DNA from: Atkinsonella hypoxylon
Lineage: Eukaryota > Ascomycota > Sordariomycetes > Hypocreales > Clavicipitaceae
Length of the DNA: 64,000 nt
Direction of reading: 5' to 3'
Assembly (NCBI GenBank): GCA_000729835.1
Contig: JFHB01000004.1
Span: forward strand, 1 to 64,000
The position numbers and the translations under genes were made by a program. Positions within the stretch are counted from its first letter, which is position 1, and each line of letters starts with the position of its first letter. Positions 54,274-64,000 of this stretch are shown one piece after another. A model generated the notes under the pieces. The model ran no database searches. It was not told where the DNA came from and saw only the letters and a list, made by a program, of their open reading frames with translations.

Positions 54274-57200
54274 TTATCCGGTTTTAGTGCGCCCCTGCGT
54301 CCAGCTAAGCTTTTTTTCGCGAGGCGTCTTGCCGTCCTTTGCGCTTTCCTCGTCCGCCGCTACATCTGCGCTTCCATCTTGGAGACCACCGGTTTCTCGT
54401 CTGCGGCCAGTAAAGGCACTGAGCCTATCTCGAAGGCCGCCGCCGCCGCCGCTCTTCCGACTGGGGCCTGAGTCGGCGGTGCTGGCGCTCGTGGACGGTC
54501 GGGGCTCGCCCCCGCCAATGTTGCGCAGGACCTGGCGATGGGAGGAGCTCGCGAAACCGCCGCTTGATGAGGGGCGCAGGCGATCGATGCCCAAACCGGT
54601 CTCGCTACGGCCTTCTACGGGCGTGGGGGGTGTCGTCATGGACAGAAAAATCGGCGCGCTGGGTCCCGTGTGCGATGAGCCCCCGGTTCGGTAGGATCGT
54701 CCGCTGGCTACGCTGCTGCTACGGCTGGTAGACCGTGGGGCCGGTATGCTGCTGTGTGTGCTGCCGCGCGTAGACTGCGGCGGAGACCTCGAGTAGTCGA
54801 CTGGTGAAGTCCCATAGAAGCTTGATGAGTCGTCACTGTCATTGATGCTCCCTGCGTAATGCTGCGACGAAGAGGATGGCGTGATCAGGACCGAGCTGCT
54901 GGCCATTTCTCGTAGCTTGCTGCGTTGTTCGGCATTCGGTCGATGCTTGGAAAACTTGTTGCCGATAATAGCACCCGTATGTGAGATGAGCGCTTTCACC
55001 ACCGCTTTCTTCAGAGCAAGTGCCAAATCCAGGTTCGACCACGTCTTGTTCTGCCACTCAATCGTCGGCAGTCTGAAGACAAAGTCGTGAACGTCCTCGA
55101 CGTTGCGCTGGTCTTTACCCTTGTAGCTGAGGCAAAGGACCACCGATGACATCCTGATATGGGCAAACGTCATGTAGTTGTTCGCTCGATTAATCATCTT
55201 GGTGAGGTCGTCCGATTGCTGCTGTTTATCATCTGCCTGAGACTTTCCACCGCGCCAGCGAGAAGATTTTCTAGATTCGACAGGCTCTCTACCATCCTTG
55301 TACGAAAGCCCAGTGGATGATCGCACAATCACACCAGGCCGCGGTCCACTTGTGCTTCGTAAGGATTCGTAGGAAGCTTTTTTGGCAAGTGAAGTCTTTC
55401 CAGTATGGCCAGATCGAAACAGTCTGAATGTATGGCTCTCACCGCTGTTAACACTGAGCGCCTTCCTCGCGCTGCTATCCTGTCCATTGTTAGAGGTTAA
55501 CGTCGGGCGCAAACGTAATTCCAGTGATCCTGCCCGGGTTGTAAATCCTGATGACGAGTCCTTGTCCGTGGCAGGTACACACAAGCGGCTGCCCGCACCG
55601 TTCAGAGATACACTGTCCTCGTCATCGGGTGTCAGTACGCTATGCTTGAACATGAGAGGAGAATCGTCTTTGTTGTCCTTTTCCCCTCCATCCATTCCCG
55701 GGAAAATATATTCAAAAAGACGTTTACCGGCTTCTCGCTCCAGCTGAACCTTCATCGGCACCAATTCGACTTCAAAGCGGTCCATCACCGGGATCCCTGC
55801 AATAGCATCCAGCATGTGCCAATAGACTCGAATCATGTCTTGTTGAGCGTCTGATGAAGCTGGTTTCTCCACGTCTTTGTAAGGAGCAATGATGGCTGGG
55901 TACGTAGCATCGGGAAGTAAATTGAGGCCGAGAACTTTTCCCACACGAATCAAGTTCATGTGAGAGCCGTCCGAATTATCCGTACGGTCATACTCAACGT
56001 CCTTGAGTTGTAGCTCGACAAGCGGCTCGTTCGAATCTTGAATGAGATGCCAAACGATATCCCGTGCCGAAATGCTCCACTTCAGAAGTGCGCTCGTATC
56101 GCTGTCTGTATCGTACTTTCGCTGGGAGGTGGTGATGGCTTTCATCATAAAGAACAGTTCATCCTCACAAGCTGCTAGATCTCGTTCTAGAGCCATTCGA
56201 TCCTCCCATCCTTTCTTATCGAGGTAGTTGGAGTACACTTGGAAGTGGCTCTTGATCTCTTCAAGTTGTCTAATGCGCTCTTGCAACTTCTGCACCATCT
56301 GGGGCGTGCCGCTAAGGTCACTAAAGTCGGATGCGAGTATGATCTTCTCCAGCCGCTCACTACGAGTTTTCTCCAATGGTTCGCTGTACATCAGTAGGTC
56401 AAGCACGATAACATACATAGCATAGTACTGCGAACTGTTACAGAGTGCTCGCGCTTGGGGGAATTCAACCCATAGATTATCGGATCGGCATTCGGTGTTT
56501 TCGGCTGATCCAACATCTTCACCATCGGTTCTACTTACTTCATCATTGTATTTGAGACGCAAATTGTTGTACTTGTCGTATCGGAGCATGGCTGAAGTCT
56601 TTTGCACAACCCGCTTGAACCCAAAAGGATCGGCTTGGAAGTTGAACATGACTTCCATCGGCACCCAGGGTGGCCAGGCTGATCCATTCGGTGCCCCATA
56701 CTTGCTTCCCGCGTACATGGAAACCAAACTAGTTGAGAACCACTTCTGGTGAGTAACGAAGAACTGTGTACTATCCATGTTGACGAGAAAACGACGCTGC
56801 ACCAAGCCACTGACAGTATCAGAGATTCTCTCTTTATCCATAACTTCAAGGACCTTGAGCTCCATGCCCTTGGCTGTAATCATGACGACGTGTTTCTTGT
56901 TTTTCTCACTCTGCAACTGAATTTGCGGCGCTATTAGACGGACATGATAGCTGCTCTGTGGGCTGAATTCGCTTGATATGCCGCTCTCCAAATCTTCGAT
57001 AGATCCGCAGCTGGCCTCGCCATTTGAGTCAAACGTAGTGCTGGTAAAGCGGTTGCCATCTCGGAGGATACTCTTGATGCGATCCTCCAGATCAGTAGCG
57101 CTATTCTTGTCGCTTGTGCTGCTCGGATTAGGCGACGCGATGCCACCATTGGTCGCTGTAGGTACGATACCCCTGTTCGTCTTGCCTCCTTTTGGCTTGC

Positions 57201-60200
57201 TCTGCTCCTCAACTATGTCAAGAATGAACTTGATGGCGGGCCTGGAAAGGTAGTAGACAAAGCCCCTTCTCTGACTATTCTGATGAATATAACGAAGCAC
57301 AATGTTTCGAAGCAAGTTATTCCACTTTAATTGCATGTTGTGGATGACGAATCGGTTCTTGAATTCGCTTTCAAATTCTGACGTGGGTGGCATCTCGACT
57401 CGGTCATCAGAGCTCGCAGACAATAACGAGGGCTCCGATGGCCTTCGTTGCCCATTGCTTTGCGCCCGTGATTTGCTCTGCATTTGATCCAACATGGTCT
57501 TTAAGAACAGTTCCTTGTCTTTCAGAACATTTGTGTGCTTTTTCAGTGCCTCAAAATTTTCGACTAGCTCGTCGTCTTCTGAATTGGTTTGAATAACCCT
57601 CAGCTCTGCTTCGCCAAGCTCTCTTGAATGTGTTTCCATCTGCAAGGCAAGTTGATTGAGGCGTTCTTGAATGAGCTGGCTTTGAACTCGCTTAGGGTCA
57701 TCATCGTGGGTCATGATGCAGAAATGAGTCGGTTCGTCGCCAAAAGGACTGGTCCGCGTCGGATCGCCAGCAATGACGCCTCCGATATCAGTCTGGCGGA
57801 AGTAAGTTGAGCGCGGCGCAAATGCAAGAGGCAAAATTTTGGTGTCCGGCTGTGGTTCGGTCGGCAGAATCCAGTCAAGTTCGACAAAGTCATCCATATC
57901 GATCCAGCTAAAATCTTCGTCTGGAATGGTGAACCGTGACAGGTCTGGTTTATCATCTTGATTGGTAATGAGCGATGATATTGACCCTTTCTTCAATGCC
58001 TCCGTTGTTGTGCCCTTCAAGCTTGCTGAAACGGCCCGAACGTCACAATTCGACAGATCAAGCTGGCATGCATGAATCTTAATACCCGATGTCCTGCTCT
58101 GCGTGTTCTTCCCCTTGGAAAGCGTGTTGAATTCTTCCCGGCGCTGATGAAGATCCAACATAAAGCTGCCGAAGCGCACTTTGAGGCCAGTTGCCGAAAC
58201 CGCATTCGCCGCGTAGTCATCTGCGTCCTTGTGCTTGTAAATATGACTGAGAAACAATGGGGCCAAAAGAAGACTGTATTTGACAGTGGCTAGATGCCTT
58301 CCAAACTTTTTGCTGTTCTTTTCGCGCCCTGGCCACAAATTTCCTTGCCGGATGGGAAGTGACAGAGGTTGGCCAAATAGACCCCACCACTGGAAGAAAT
58401 GCGTGAAGAAGCGAGGAGTTAAATGTACTGTATTGTAGCTTCTCGACGGGTTCGGGTTCTCTGTCATCCAATCTCGATCGACAGGTGCGCGGACAGCAAT
58501 TGAAAGATGGATATGCCGACTTCTGAAGCCTCTCATAGCATCATACGGAAGACCGTCCTCGGTGGGCCGAGCATAGATTGGATTCTTGAGCACCACCTGA
58601 TAATGAGGCTTAAAAGAGAAATTTCTTTCTCCATTCTCGATTGCTCGCTCAAACAACAAGCCTGCCATCCATTGAACCTTGCCAGAGAGTTTCATGACCA
58701 CTTTCTTGAAGATGGCGCCGTCTTTGAATGTGTCTTGCGCGCTGCGGCCATTGTCTTGCTCTCGACGACGAGCAGTTTCACGAACTTGGTGGCTATAATC
58801 CGGGATAGCCAATATGTACTCGCCGCTATCGACTGTCATGAACTGCTTGGGGTTGTCCTCGGCATTAATATGCCACACTACATCGTTTCGCCAACACATT
58901 AAGAATCCAGCGCCGCTGCCTGTTACCTGGTACGGATCTCTAGTGCCTTTCAGTGCCAAATGCATATCGCCATCTCCTTTCCAAGCTACATGAATGCGTG
59001 AATGAGTGTTGAGGCGCAATTTGTCCCAAAAACCGACACGCTCGGATGGATCCACTTGAGGCTTGGTGAATGATTCAATCACCATCATCATGTCTTGTAC
59101 AGCAGGTTGGTAGCACGGCCCCCAAGTTATTCGTGTTGGCAAAGCCGTGTTGATGTCCATGAACACCTCCGAGAACGACTTGACGGGCCCGATGGTTCTC
59201 CGTACCTCGATCGCAAAGCTGCCTTCATTGGATGTCATAGGGTCACTGTTTCGGGGAGGTACAACGTTAACGCGAACTTTGCGGGTGGACTCGTGGCCTC
59301 GGAACTCCTCAGCCAGTACTAAATTGGCCTTCAGAAACACAGATGGAACTCTTGAAGATTGTCCCGTCTTGAGGCCAGGGATGTGCAATAATGGCAGTGG
59401 GTAATCCCGCAATAGCATTCGTACTTCACCCATTTGTATTGCTATGTGCATGGGAACAAGCAGTCCGTATTGCATGTCTTTGGGCATGCCTTTACCCACC
59501 TTGTAAATGAAGTCTGGTAGGTCTTTCATAGGAAACGTGGGTTTATCGACTATAAGATGAAGGTCTGAGATCAAAGCAGACATTAAAGCTGGCCGCGGGG
59601 GCACCTCTAGGATGTTTTCAGTCTCTTCCACATCGTCTGGGAGATGGTTAGGTCCCCAGAACATATGTCGCAATTCTTGGATGCCGTTTCGCGATGTCTG
59701 ATAGGCCCGATCTATACGCCTCTTCCAGGCTTGTGAGTTGAATTTTTGAAGAGCAAAGTGAGCCTCTTCTTCAGACACCTTGGCATGGCCATTGATGCCC
59801 ACATGCTCCCTATCTGGATCATATCGTGGCATCGTGCCGCCATGAATCTTGTGTCCAGTGTCATCTGCCTTGTATGCATCTGCGCTTCTGCTTCTGAACC
59901 ATCGTGATGTTTTCTCGTCCGTTCGGCCCCGTGGGAATGTAGATCGAGCCCGTAGCTTACCACTACCTTTTCTAGCCTCCTCATCGCGAACCTTCTTAGC
60001 CTTCACGCGGAATGCTTCCTCCCGGGCTAATCTTTGCGTCTGCTCTTCGCGTCCAGTGCGATAGATGATGCCCAGTTTCCATTCAAAGGCACCATCCTCC
60101 AACTCTAGCAGGAAGTTTCGAGAGCGGAAAGATACTTTAGGGACACGTTTGGGGACTTCGGGCTTCTTCTCGAGGATATACTCGTTCGTGCCCGTTTTGA

Positions 60201-63183
60201 ATCGATGGTGAAGCTGCTGGACAGACTTGATCACGTTGGTAATGTTGTCGGTAATTCTGGCGACAATGACCTCATGCGGCACAGCAATGCGCAATCCTTC
60301 TGTCGCCAAATCAATCATCTTCTCTGCGATATATTCCCCAGTTGCAGACTTATGTTTAGATTCTCGCAGATCGACGCGGCCATACTTGATACCAATCATT
60401 CTGGACCAGACATTATGCATACGAGGCGTTTCAACGTAGAGTCTAATGGCCTTGGAGCTAAGATAGGGTGTCGACCATCGAAGGCGACCGGTTTCTAGAC
60501 TATATATTCGCAGCATCATGAGAGGTTCATGAGGCATTTCTGCTTTGACTTGTACCAATGTTGCCTTAGCATCAACAATGATCAAATCCGAAGCAACAGT
60601 GGCGGCACCATCCGCATCAGGGGAACCAGGACTCATGGGAAGGAGTAGGTGATCCTTGTCGAGATTGCCATGCTGTCTGGGCCGCGGAACGTCACGGCCA
60701 GTACGCATAAACGCCCGCCGCAAAGTCAGGACAGCCACTCCAACTGAGTAATGTCGGCTGAGGGAATACTGGAGCATGATGGTCCTGATAGTTAATTGTA
60801 TGTGAAACATGGGTCCATGGTTGTCACTAGTAGCTGAAAACGCGACCTCAAGGCGAGGAATATTAACGAAGGGTTCTACTTCAAGAAGACTAGCTGCCTC
60901 AACAATCTGTGCCTCAATACCTTTGGCGTGCAGGGCAAGTCTGCGGCCATCGCCAGTCACTTGTGGCTTCTTCTTGAAGCGAGGAGAGGCAGGTGACGTC
61001 GTCAGATCAGAGTCCGACTGTGTGATGGATCTGCTATGCGTTCGTCGCCGAGTGCCATGTCGTATCTGGAGGCCGTCCAATCGATGTGCCCTATACTCAG
61101 CGCCAAAAGAGTCCAGGTGGACCGAGACGCCTCTTATGTCGTCTGAAATATCTTCATCGACTCCAGCAACCTCAATATTAAAATCTGTTGCCTCAATTTG
61201 GTAGCGCACAAGCCACTCAGGCATAGAACGCAAGAAATTCTTATTGGTATATCGTTTAGAAGTAGCACGCTTTTCTGGTTCTACATCGATGCGAAGCTGA
61301 CGAACGATTTGACGAAGGCCATCCGCGATCTCGGGCCGGACCATACTGATGCTAAATGATTGGACATTGCCTGTAAGCTCGACGTTGACATCTGGTCTGG
61401 CAGCTAAATGGGCCTTAAGATCAAGAGACTCGGTTGTCATGAGATTGAACCGGTCGCCCGTGCAGGTTTGATAGTAAAGATGATGAGTCTGTATTCTCAT
61501 GGCACCATCTAGAAAGTAGTGCATATCCTCGACAGAAGAATGAGACGACTCCACGTCCAAGGATACAGACGAAATCGATGAGATAATCAAGTCGAAGTCA
61601 TCCGGATCTGCAGCGTCCTGCAACGGTTTGAGCTTCATTCGCAAAACTGGTTCATGCATAGAAAACTTGATGCTTGCCTTGGGGAGATGCCGCGAAAAGA
61701 GATTGTAATTTCCCTGGCGAGAAGTAGTGGAAGCCTTGGGTTTGGATTGTATCATGGCGATTAGTAGAGGGAGATGTGTAGGATCAAGATCAACGGACGG
61801 GGAAGTAATAACTGAGTTAGCAAACATGATGTTGGCATTCTTTTCCTCTATGGCTCCATCTTGAGCCACGTGAATTGTTCTAGAAGGAAGAGTCGTTCTC
61901 ACTGTCGTAGTGGCCATTGGAATGTACAAGAGTCTTTGGGGACTGCCGTGGCCGTCGTCTATTCCAACAGATACGGATAGTGCAGCAGCCAGGGCTTCAT
62001 GAGCAGTATCCTTTGATGAAAAGTACATCCGATGTGCGGGAGACTTGGAGTCCAAACGATGCAAGTCAATTCCGACTTCCTTCATTGAGGCGTTCAGCAA
62101 CATAGGTGTACCCTCGGGTTTGACGGAGGTCACCTTCTTAGTCATGCCCACATAACTGACCGCAAACTGAACCTCTTTGATACCTCGCAAGATGGAACTC
62201 ACAAATTCTCTCGAGTCAGCGTCTGTCTCCATTAGGTCATCGGTCCGGGCGCTATCCGCCTCGGTCTCTTCGGGGACCCGTGCTAGCACAATATCAACAG
62301 GATCATCCGAGCTAGCGTAACGCGTTTCCATACGACTATGATTAAATCGCGTCGCACAAAGTTGTATATCATCATACGGCACGTGGAGTCGACCCAGCTT
62401 CAACGCGATGGTCGCATCTCGAAGGCCCTGTCTTGACTCGTACAAGAATCCGTGGATATTCAGCAAGCAATGGTCCAAAATCTCTAGAGAATGGTGGCCT
62501 TCAGCCGTGAATAGCACACTACGCAACGAGATGATCCATTCAGCCTGACGCTGCTGCTTCCACTTATGGTGAACTTTGAATAATCGAGCATGACCGACTG
62601 TCTTACGCCTCGTATCCACGACGATTGTGAAGCTGCCGACCTGAACGCTGCCAACGCCGACGACATTGATAGTTGAGTTGGTGGCGACAACATCAACCAT
62701 TCGAAGCCAACGGATATTTGTGTGTATTTTCTTGATCCTCTCTTTCAGCTTGGCCAGTTTTTTCCAGGTTTCGTTTCTAGAGTGTGTCTTAGGTTCGCGG
62801 AGGGATTTTCGAGTTCTTCGCAACGGAGCAGAATCGTTTGGGGAGCTTTCAGTTCCAGGTTCTTCGTCATCAGCAACGTCTTTTGTAGTTGCCGATTTGT
62901 GTCCATCTAGTTCGGCAACGTCTAGTGACACAACCAACTCGCTTAAAACCAGACTAATCCAAGTGGGTTGGGCAAAAGTCGGACGATGTATGTTTAAACC
63001 AAGGCCTCTGACCTCCACTCGACATCCATCTCGAGGCGTATAGGCTAGTCGGCGTAATGATAAGTAACCAATCCGTTGAATGGAAACGCCGGTCAAGATT
63101 CGAATTACGGCGAAAAGGACGAAGGATGATAGATATAGCAGAACGAAGACTCCGAGGAAGAAGGTGGGGTTGAGAAGGGCCAT
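54274..63183 (-). CDS. Fmp27/Hobbit/BLTP2-type bridge-like lipid transfer protein
   Basis: One uninterrupted exon of 2,969 codons. It starts with a hydrophobic N-terminal anchor (residues 5-32, TFFLGVFVLLYLSSFVLFAV) and then IGYLSLRRLAYTPRDGCRVE. The family-defining GFWDKLRL motif lies near residue 1385 (GFWDKLRLNTHSRIHVAWKG), and the WPPW block near residue 2170 (GSAWPPWVPMEVMFNFQADP). A coiled-coil-like segment (about residues 1830-1890, QLIQERLNQLALQMETHSRE) precedes it. The last roughly 270 residues are Ser/Gly/Arg-rich and probably disordered. Homologues (yeast Fmp27, insect Hobbit, human BLTP2) form rod-like hydrophobic channels at ER-plasma membrane contact sites and move phospholipids in bulk. 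No lesion was found across 8.9 kb of open frame. Lack of introns in so long a fungal gene is notable but not unusual for this family. Confidence 0.93.
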   Translation of the reverse strand: MALLNPTFFLGVFVLLYLSSFVLFAVIRILTGVSIQRIGYLSLRRLAYTPRDGCRVEVRGLGLNIHRPTFAQPTWISLVLSELVVSLDVAELDGHKSATTKDVADDEEPGTESSPNDSAPLRRTRKSLREPKTHSRNETWKKLAKLKERIKKIHTNIRWLRMVDVVATNSTINVVGVGSVQVGSFTIVVDTRRKTVGHARLFKVHHKWKQQRQAEWIISLRSVLFTAEGHHSLEILDHCLLNIHGFLYESRQGLRDATIALKLGRLHVPYDDIQLCATRFNHSRMETRYASSDDPVDIVLARVPEETEADSARTDDLMETDADSREFVSSILRGIKEVQFAVSYVGMTKKVTSVKPEGTPMLLNASMKEVGIDLHRLDSKSPAHRMYFSSKDTAHEALAAALSVSVGIDDGHGSPQRLLYIPMATTTVRTTLPSRTIHVAQDGAIEEKNANIMFANSVITSPSVDLDPTHLPLLIAMIQSKPKASTTSRQGNYNLFSRHLPKASIKFSMHEPVLRMKLKPLQDAADPDDFDLIISSISSVSLDVESSHSSVEDMHYFLDGAMRIQTHHLYYQTCTGDRFNLMTTESLDLKAHLAARPDVNVELTGNVQSFSISMVRPEIADGLRQIVRQLRIDVEPEKRATSKRYTNKNFLRSMPEWLVRYQIEATDFNIEVAGVDEDISDDIRGVSVHLDSFGAEYRAHRLDGLQIRHGTRRRTHSRSITQSDSDLTTSPASPRFKKKPQVTGDGRRLALHAKGIEAQIVEAASLLEVEPFVNIPRLEVAFSATSDNHGPMFHIQLTIRTIMLQYSLSRHYSVGVAVLTLRRAFMRTGRDVPRPRQHGNLDKDHLLLPMSPGSPDADGAATVASDLIIVDAKATLVQVKAEMPHEPLMMLRIYSLETGRLRWSTPYLSSKAIRLYVETPRMHNVWSRMIGIKYGRVDLRESKHKSATGEYIAEKMIDLATEGLRIAVPHEVIVARITDNITNVIKSVQQLHHRFKTGTNEYILEKKPEVPKRVPKVSFRSRNFLLELEDGAFEWKLGIIYRTGREEQTQRLAREEAFRVKAKKVRDEEARKGSGKLRARSTFPRGRTDEKTSRWFRSRSADAYKADDTGHKIHGGTMPRYDPDREHVGINGHAKVSEEEAHFALQKFNSQAWKRRIDRAYQTSRNGIQELRHMFWGPNHLPDDVEETENILEVPPRPALMSALISDLHLIVDKPTFPMKDLPDFIYKVGKGMPKDMQYGLLVPMHIAIQMGEVRMLLRDYPLPLLHIPGLKTGQSSRVPSVFLKANLVLAEEFRGHESTRKVRVNVVPPRNSDPMTSNEGSFAIEVRRTIGPVKSFSEVFMDINTALPTRITWGPCYQPAVQDMMMVIESFTKPQVDPSERVGFWDKLRLNTHSRIHVAWKGDGDMHLALKGTRDPYQVTGSGAGFLMCWRNDVVWHINAEDNPKQFMTVDSGEYILAIPDYSHQVRETARRREQDNGRSAQDTFKDGAIFKKVVMKLSGKVQWMAGLLFERAIENGERNFSFKPHYQVVLKNPIYARPTEDGLPYDAMRGFRSRHIHLSIAVRAPVDRDWMTENPNPSRSYNTVHLTPRFFTHFFQWWGLFGQPLSLPIRQGNLWPGREKNSKKFGRHLATVKYSLLLAPLFLSHIYKHKDADDYAANAVSATGLKVRFGSFMLDLHQRREEFNTLSKGKNTQSRTSGIKIHACQLDLSNCDVRAVSASLKGTTTEALKKGSISSLITNQDDKPDLSRFTIPDEDFSWIDMDDFVELDWILPTEPQPDTKILPLAFAPRSTYFRQTDIGGVIAGDPTRTSPFGDEPTHFCIMTHDDDPKRVQSQLIQERLNQLALQMETHSRELGEAELRVIQTNSEDDELVENFEALKKHTNVLKDKELFLKTMLDQMQSKSRAQSNGQRRPSEPSLLSASSDDRVEMPPTSEFESEFKNRFVIHNMQLKWNNLLRNIVLRYIHQNSQRRGFVYYLSRPAIKFILDIVEEQSKPKGGKTNRGIVPTATNGGIASPNPSSTSDKNSATDLEDRIKSILRDGNRFTSTTFDSNGEASCGSIEDLESGISSEFSPQSSYHVRLIAPQIQLQSEKNKKHVVMITAKGMELKVLEVMDKERISDTVSGLVQRRFLVNMDSTQFFVTHQKWFSTSLVSMYAGSKYGAPNGSAWPPWVPMEVMFNFQADPFGFKRVVQKTSAMLRYDKYNNLRLKYNDEVSRTDGEDVGSAENTECRSDNLWVEFPQARALCNSSQYYAMYVIVLDLLMYSEPLEKTRSERLEKIILASDFSDLSGTPQMVQKLQERIRQLEEIKSHFQVYSNYLDKKGWEDRMALERDLAACEDELFFMMKAITTSQRKYDTDSDTSALLKWSISARDIVWHLIQDSNEPLVELQLKDVEYDRTDNSDGSHMNLIRVGKVLGLNLLPDATYPAIIAPYKDVEKPASSDAQQDMIRVYWHMLDAIAGIPVMDRFEVELVPMKVQLEREAGKRLFEYIFPGMDGGEKDNKDDSPLMFKHSVLTPDDEDSVSLNGAGSRLCVPATDKDSSSGFTTRAGSLELRLRPTLTSNNGQDSSARKALSVNSGESHTFRLFRSGHTGKTSLAKKASYESLRSTSGPRPGVIVRSSTGLSYKDGREPVESRKSSRWRGGKSQADDKQQQSDDLTKMINRANNYMTFAHIRMSSVVLCLSYKGKDQRNVEDVHDFVFRLPTIEWQNKTWSNLDLALALKKAVVKALISHTGAIIGNKFSKHRPNAEQRSKLREMASSSVLITPSSSSQHYAGSINDSDDSSSFYGTSPVDYSRSPPQSTRGSTHSSIPAPRSTSRSSSVASGRSYRTGGSSHTGPSAPIFLSMTTPPTPVEGRSETGLGIDRLRPSSSGGFASSSHRQVLRNIGGGEPRPSTSASTADSGPSRKSGGGGGLRDRLSAFTGRRRETGGLQDGSADVAADEESAKDGKTPREKKLSWTQGRTKTG

Positions 63184-64000
63184 TATGCTCTTGCTTCTGA
63201 AAACCAGCTCGACGCCCTTCTGGGGTCTTAATTCTGGACTTGATAGGCTGTAAGATCAACTTGGGTCAGCTTCTGCGTCCTTGCCGCTGGGGGTTGTGGT
63301 GCACCACGAGCAGGCATACGTTTTCTTGCCAGGAAAGGAATCATCTCCGCACAACATCACTGGCTTGCACGGAAAAGGAGCGCCATCGCCAGCCAGTCGT
63401 CTTGGAGAAGAATTTGGCTAGAAGAGGTTGAAATAAGAAATTGAGGGCTCGTATAGATCGAGGGGCCCGGGCCCTCGTCCTCGGTCGTAGATGGTCGTTA
63501 GCAACGCCTCGAAGCGATAGAATGCAAGCAAAGGTCTGCCTTGCTCTGCTGAATCTCAGATCACACTTGGGGGGTTAGAGAAAATCGAGTTGGGAGAAGG
63601 CGGAAAGGCAGCTGGAGCTTCGGAAAGGGAGCAGATATGTCGGAGCGGACGATTACAGAGCCACGGCGGCGAGGTGCGGCAAAAGCGGGTTGAACGGGAA
63701 AGAAGAAGGTCAAGGAATGCGGAGGTTTCAACGTTGCTTGAAGTTTCGTGCTCGGGTGACAGTCGTGTATGGCAAGCTGCAATGTTTTTCTTTTATTGTG
63801 CTAGCGCGAGGAGATAAGAAATGCGCGAGGCGAAAGGTGAGGCTCTGTCCAGCTACTAACTCAGTCCAGCAACGGCTTGATTCGTTCTGATTGGCGAAGA
63901 CAAAGTGGATGCAGGTCAGGCCTTGGAGATTGGACAGGTTGCCCAGGGACCTGGGTGCGCAACTACTGCTGGGAGGCTGGCGTCGGGCGGTGGAATAAGG
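63184..64000. other. Promoter side of the Fmp27-type gene
   Basis: No gene recognised up to the window end; short frames on both strands lack domains. Confidence 0.45.

Overview
The window is nuclear DNA of a filamentous ascomycete, most likely a Sordariomycete and possibly Hypocreales. Genes carry short GT-AG introns of about 50-130 nt with CTAAC/CTGAC-like branch sites. There are Zn2Cys6, NCS1, FUSC/BRE4-like, DUF2156, Fmp27 and NRPS-like reductase genes, and abundant TACGGAGTA and (TACC)n motifs in gene-poor spacers. I ran no database search; family names rest on motifs and recalled family features.

Left part (1-14.6 kb): the 5' end of a Thr/Ser-rich repeat (adhesin-like) gene leaves the window at the left edge. 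Cytosolic tyrosyl-tRNA synthetase follows (2.2-3.7 kb). Next is a FAT1-like very-long-chain acyl-CoA synthetase with intact splice sites but no recognisable ATG and an in-frame TGA (4.6-6.8 kb). From 6.9 to 12 kb there is an AT-rich, duplication-rich block. It contains three paralogous small secreted-protein genes (7.5, 9.2 and 11.6 kb) that share a core promoter, a 20-codon signal-peptide exon and a phase-0 intron, but have unrelated mature exons. One copy has gained a third exon through an extra copy of the shared intron. A standalone DUF2156 protein, like fungal ergosteryl-amino-acid synthases, lies at 13.3-14.6 kb.

Middle part (18-30 kb): an NCS1 nucleobase-type permease (11 exons), a FUSC/BRE4-like multi-pass membrane protein, a decayed TatD/Scn1-like metallohydrolase, a secreted probably GPI-anchored protein, and a secreted phospholipase A2.

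Right-centre (30-47 kb): a block resembling a small biosynthetic cluster. It holds an NRPS-like adenylation-thiolation-reductase enzyme, a delta-12-type membrane fatty acid desaturase/acetylenase, a DUF302 protein, a deleted alpha/beta-hydrolase relic, a cytochrome P450, and a transcription factor with two tandem Zn2Cys6 clusters. An oxidised unsaturated fatty aldehyde or alcohol is a reasonable but unproven product class.

Right end (47-64 kb): a long gene-poor spacer, a 588-residue disordered conserved-type protein, another spacer, and the 2,969-residue Fmp27/Hobbit/BLTP2-type bridge-like lipid transfer protein encoded by one uninterrupted exon. I found no rRNA, convincing tRNA, CRISPR array or intact transposon.
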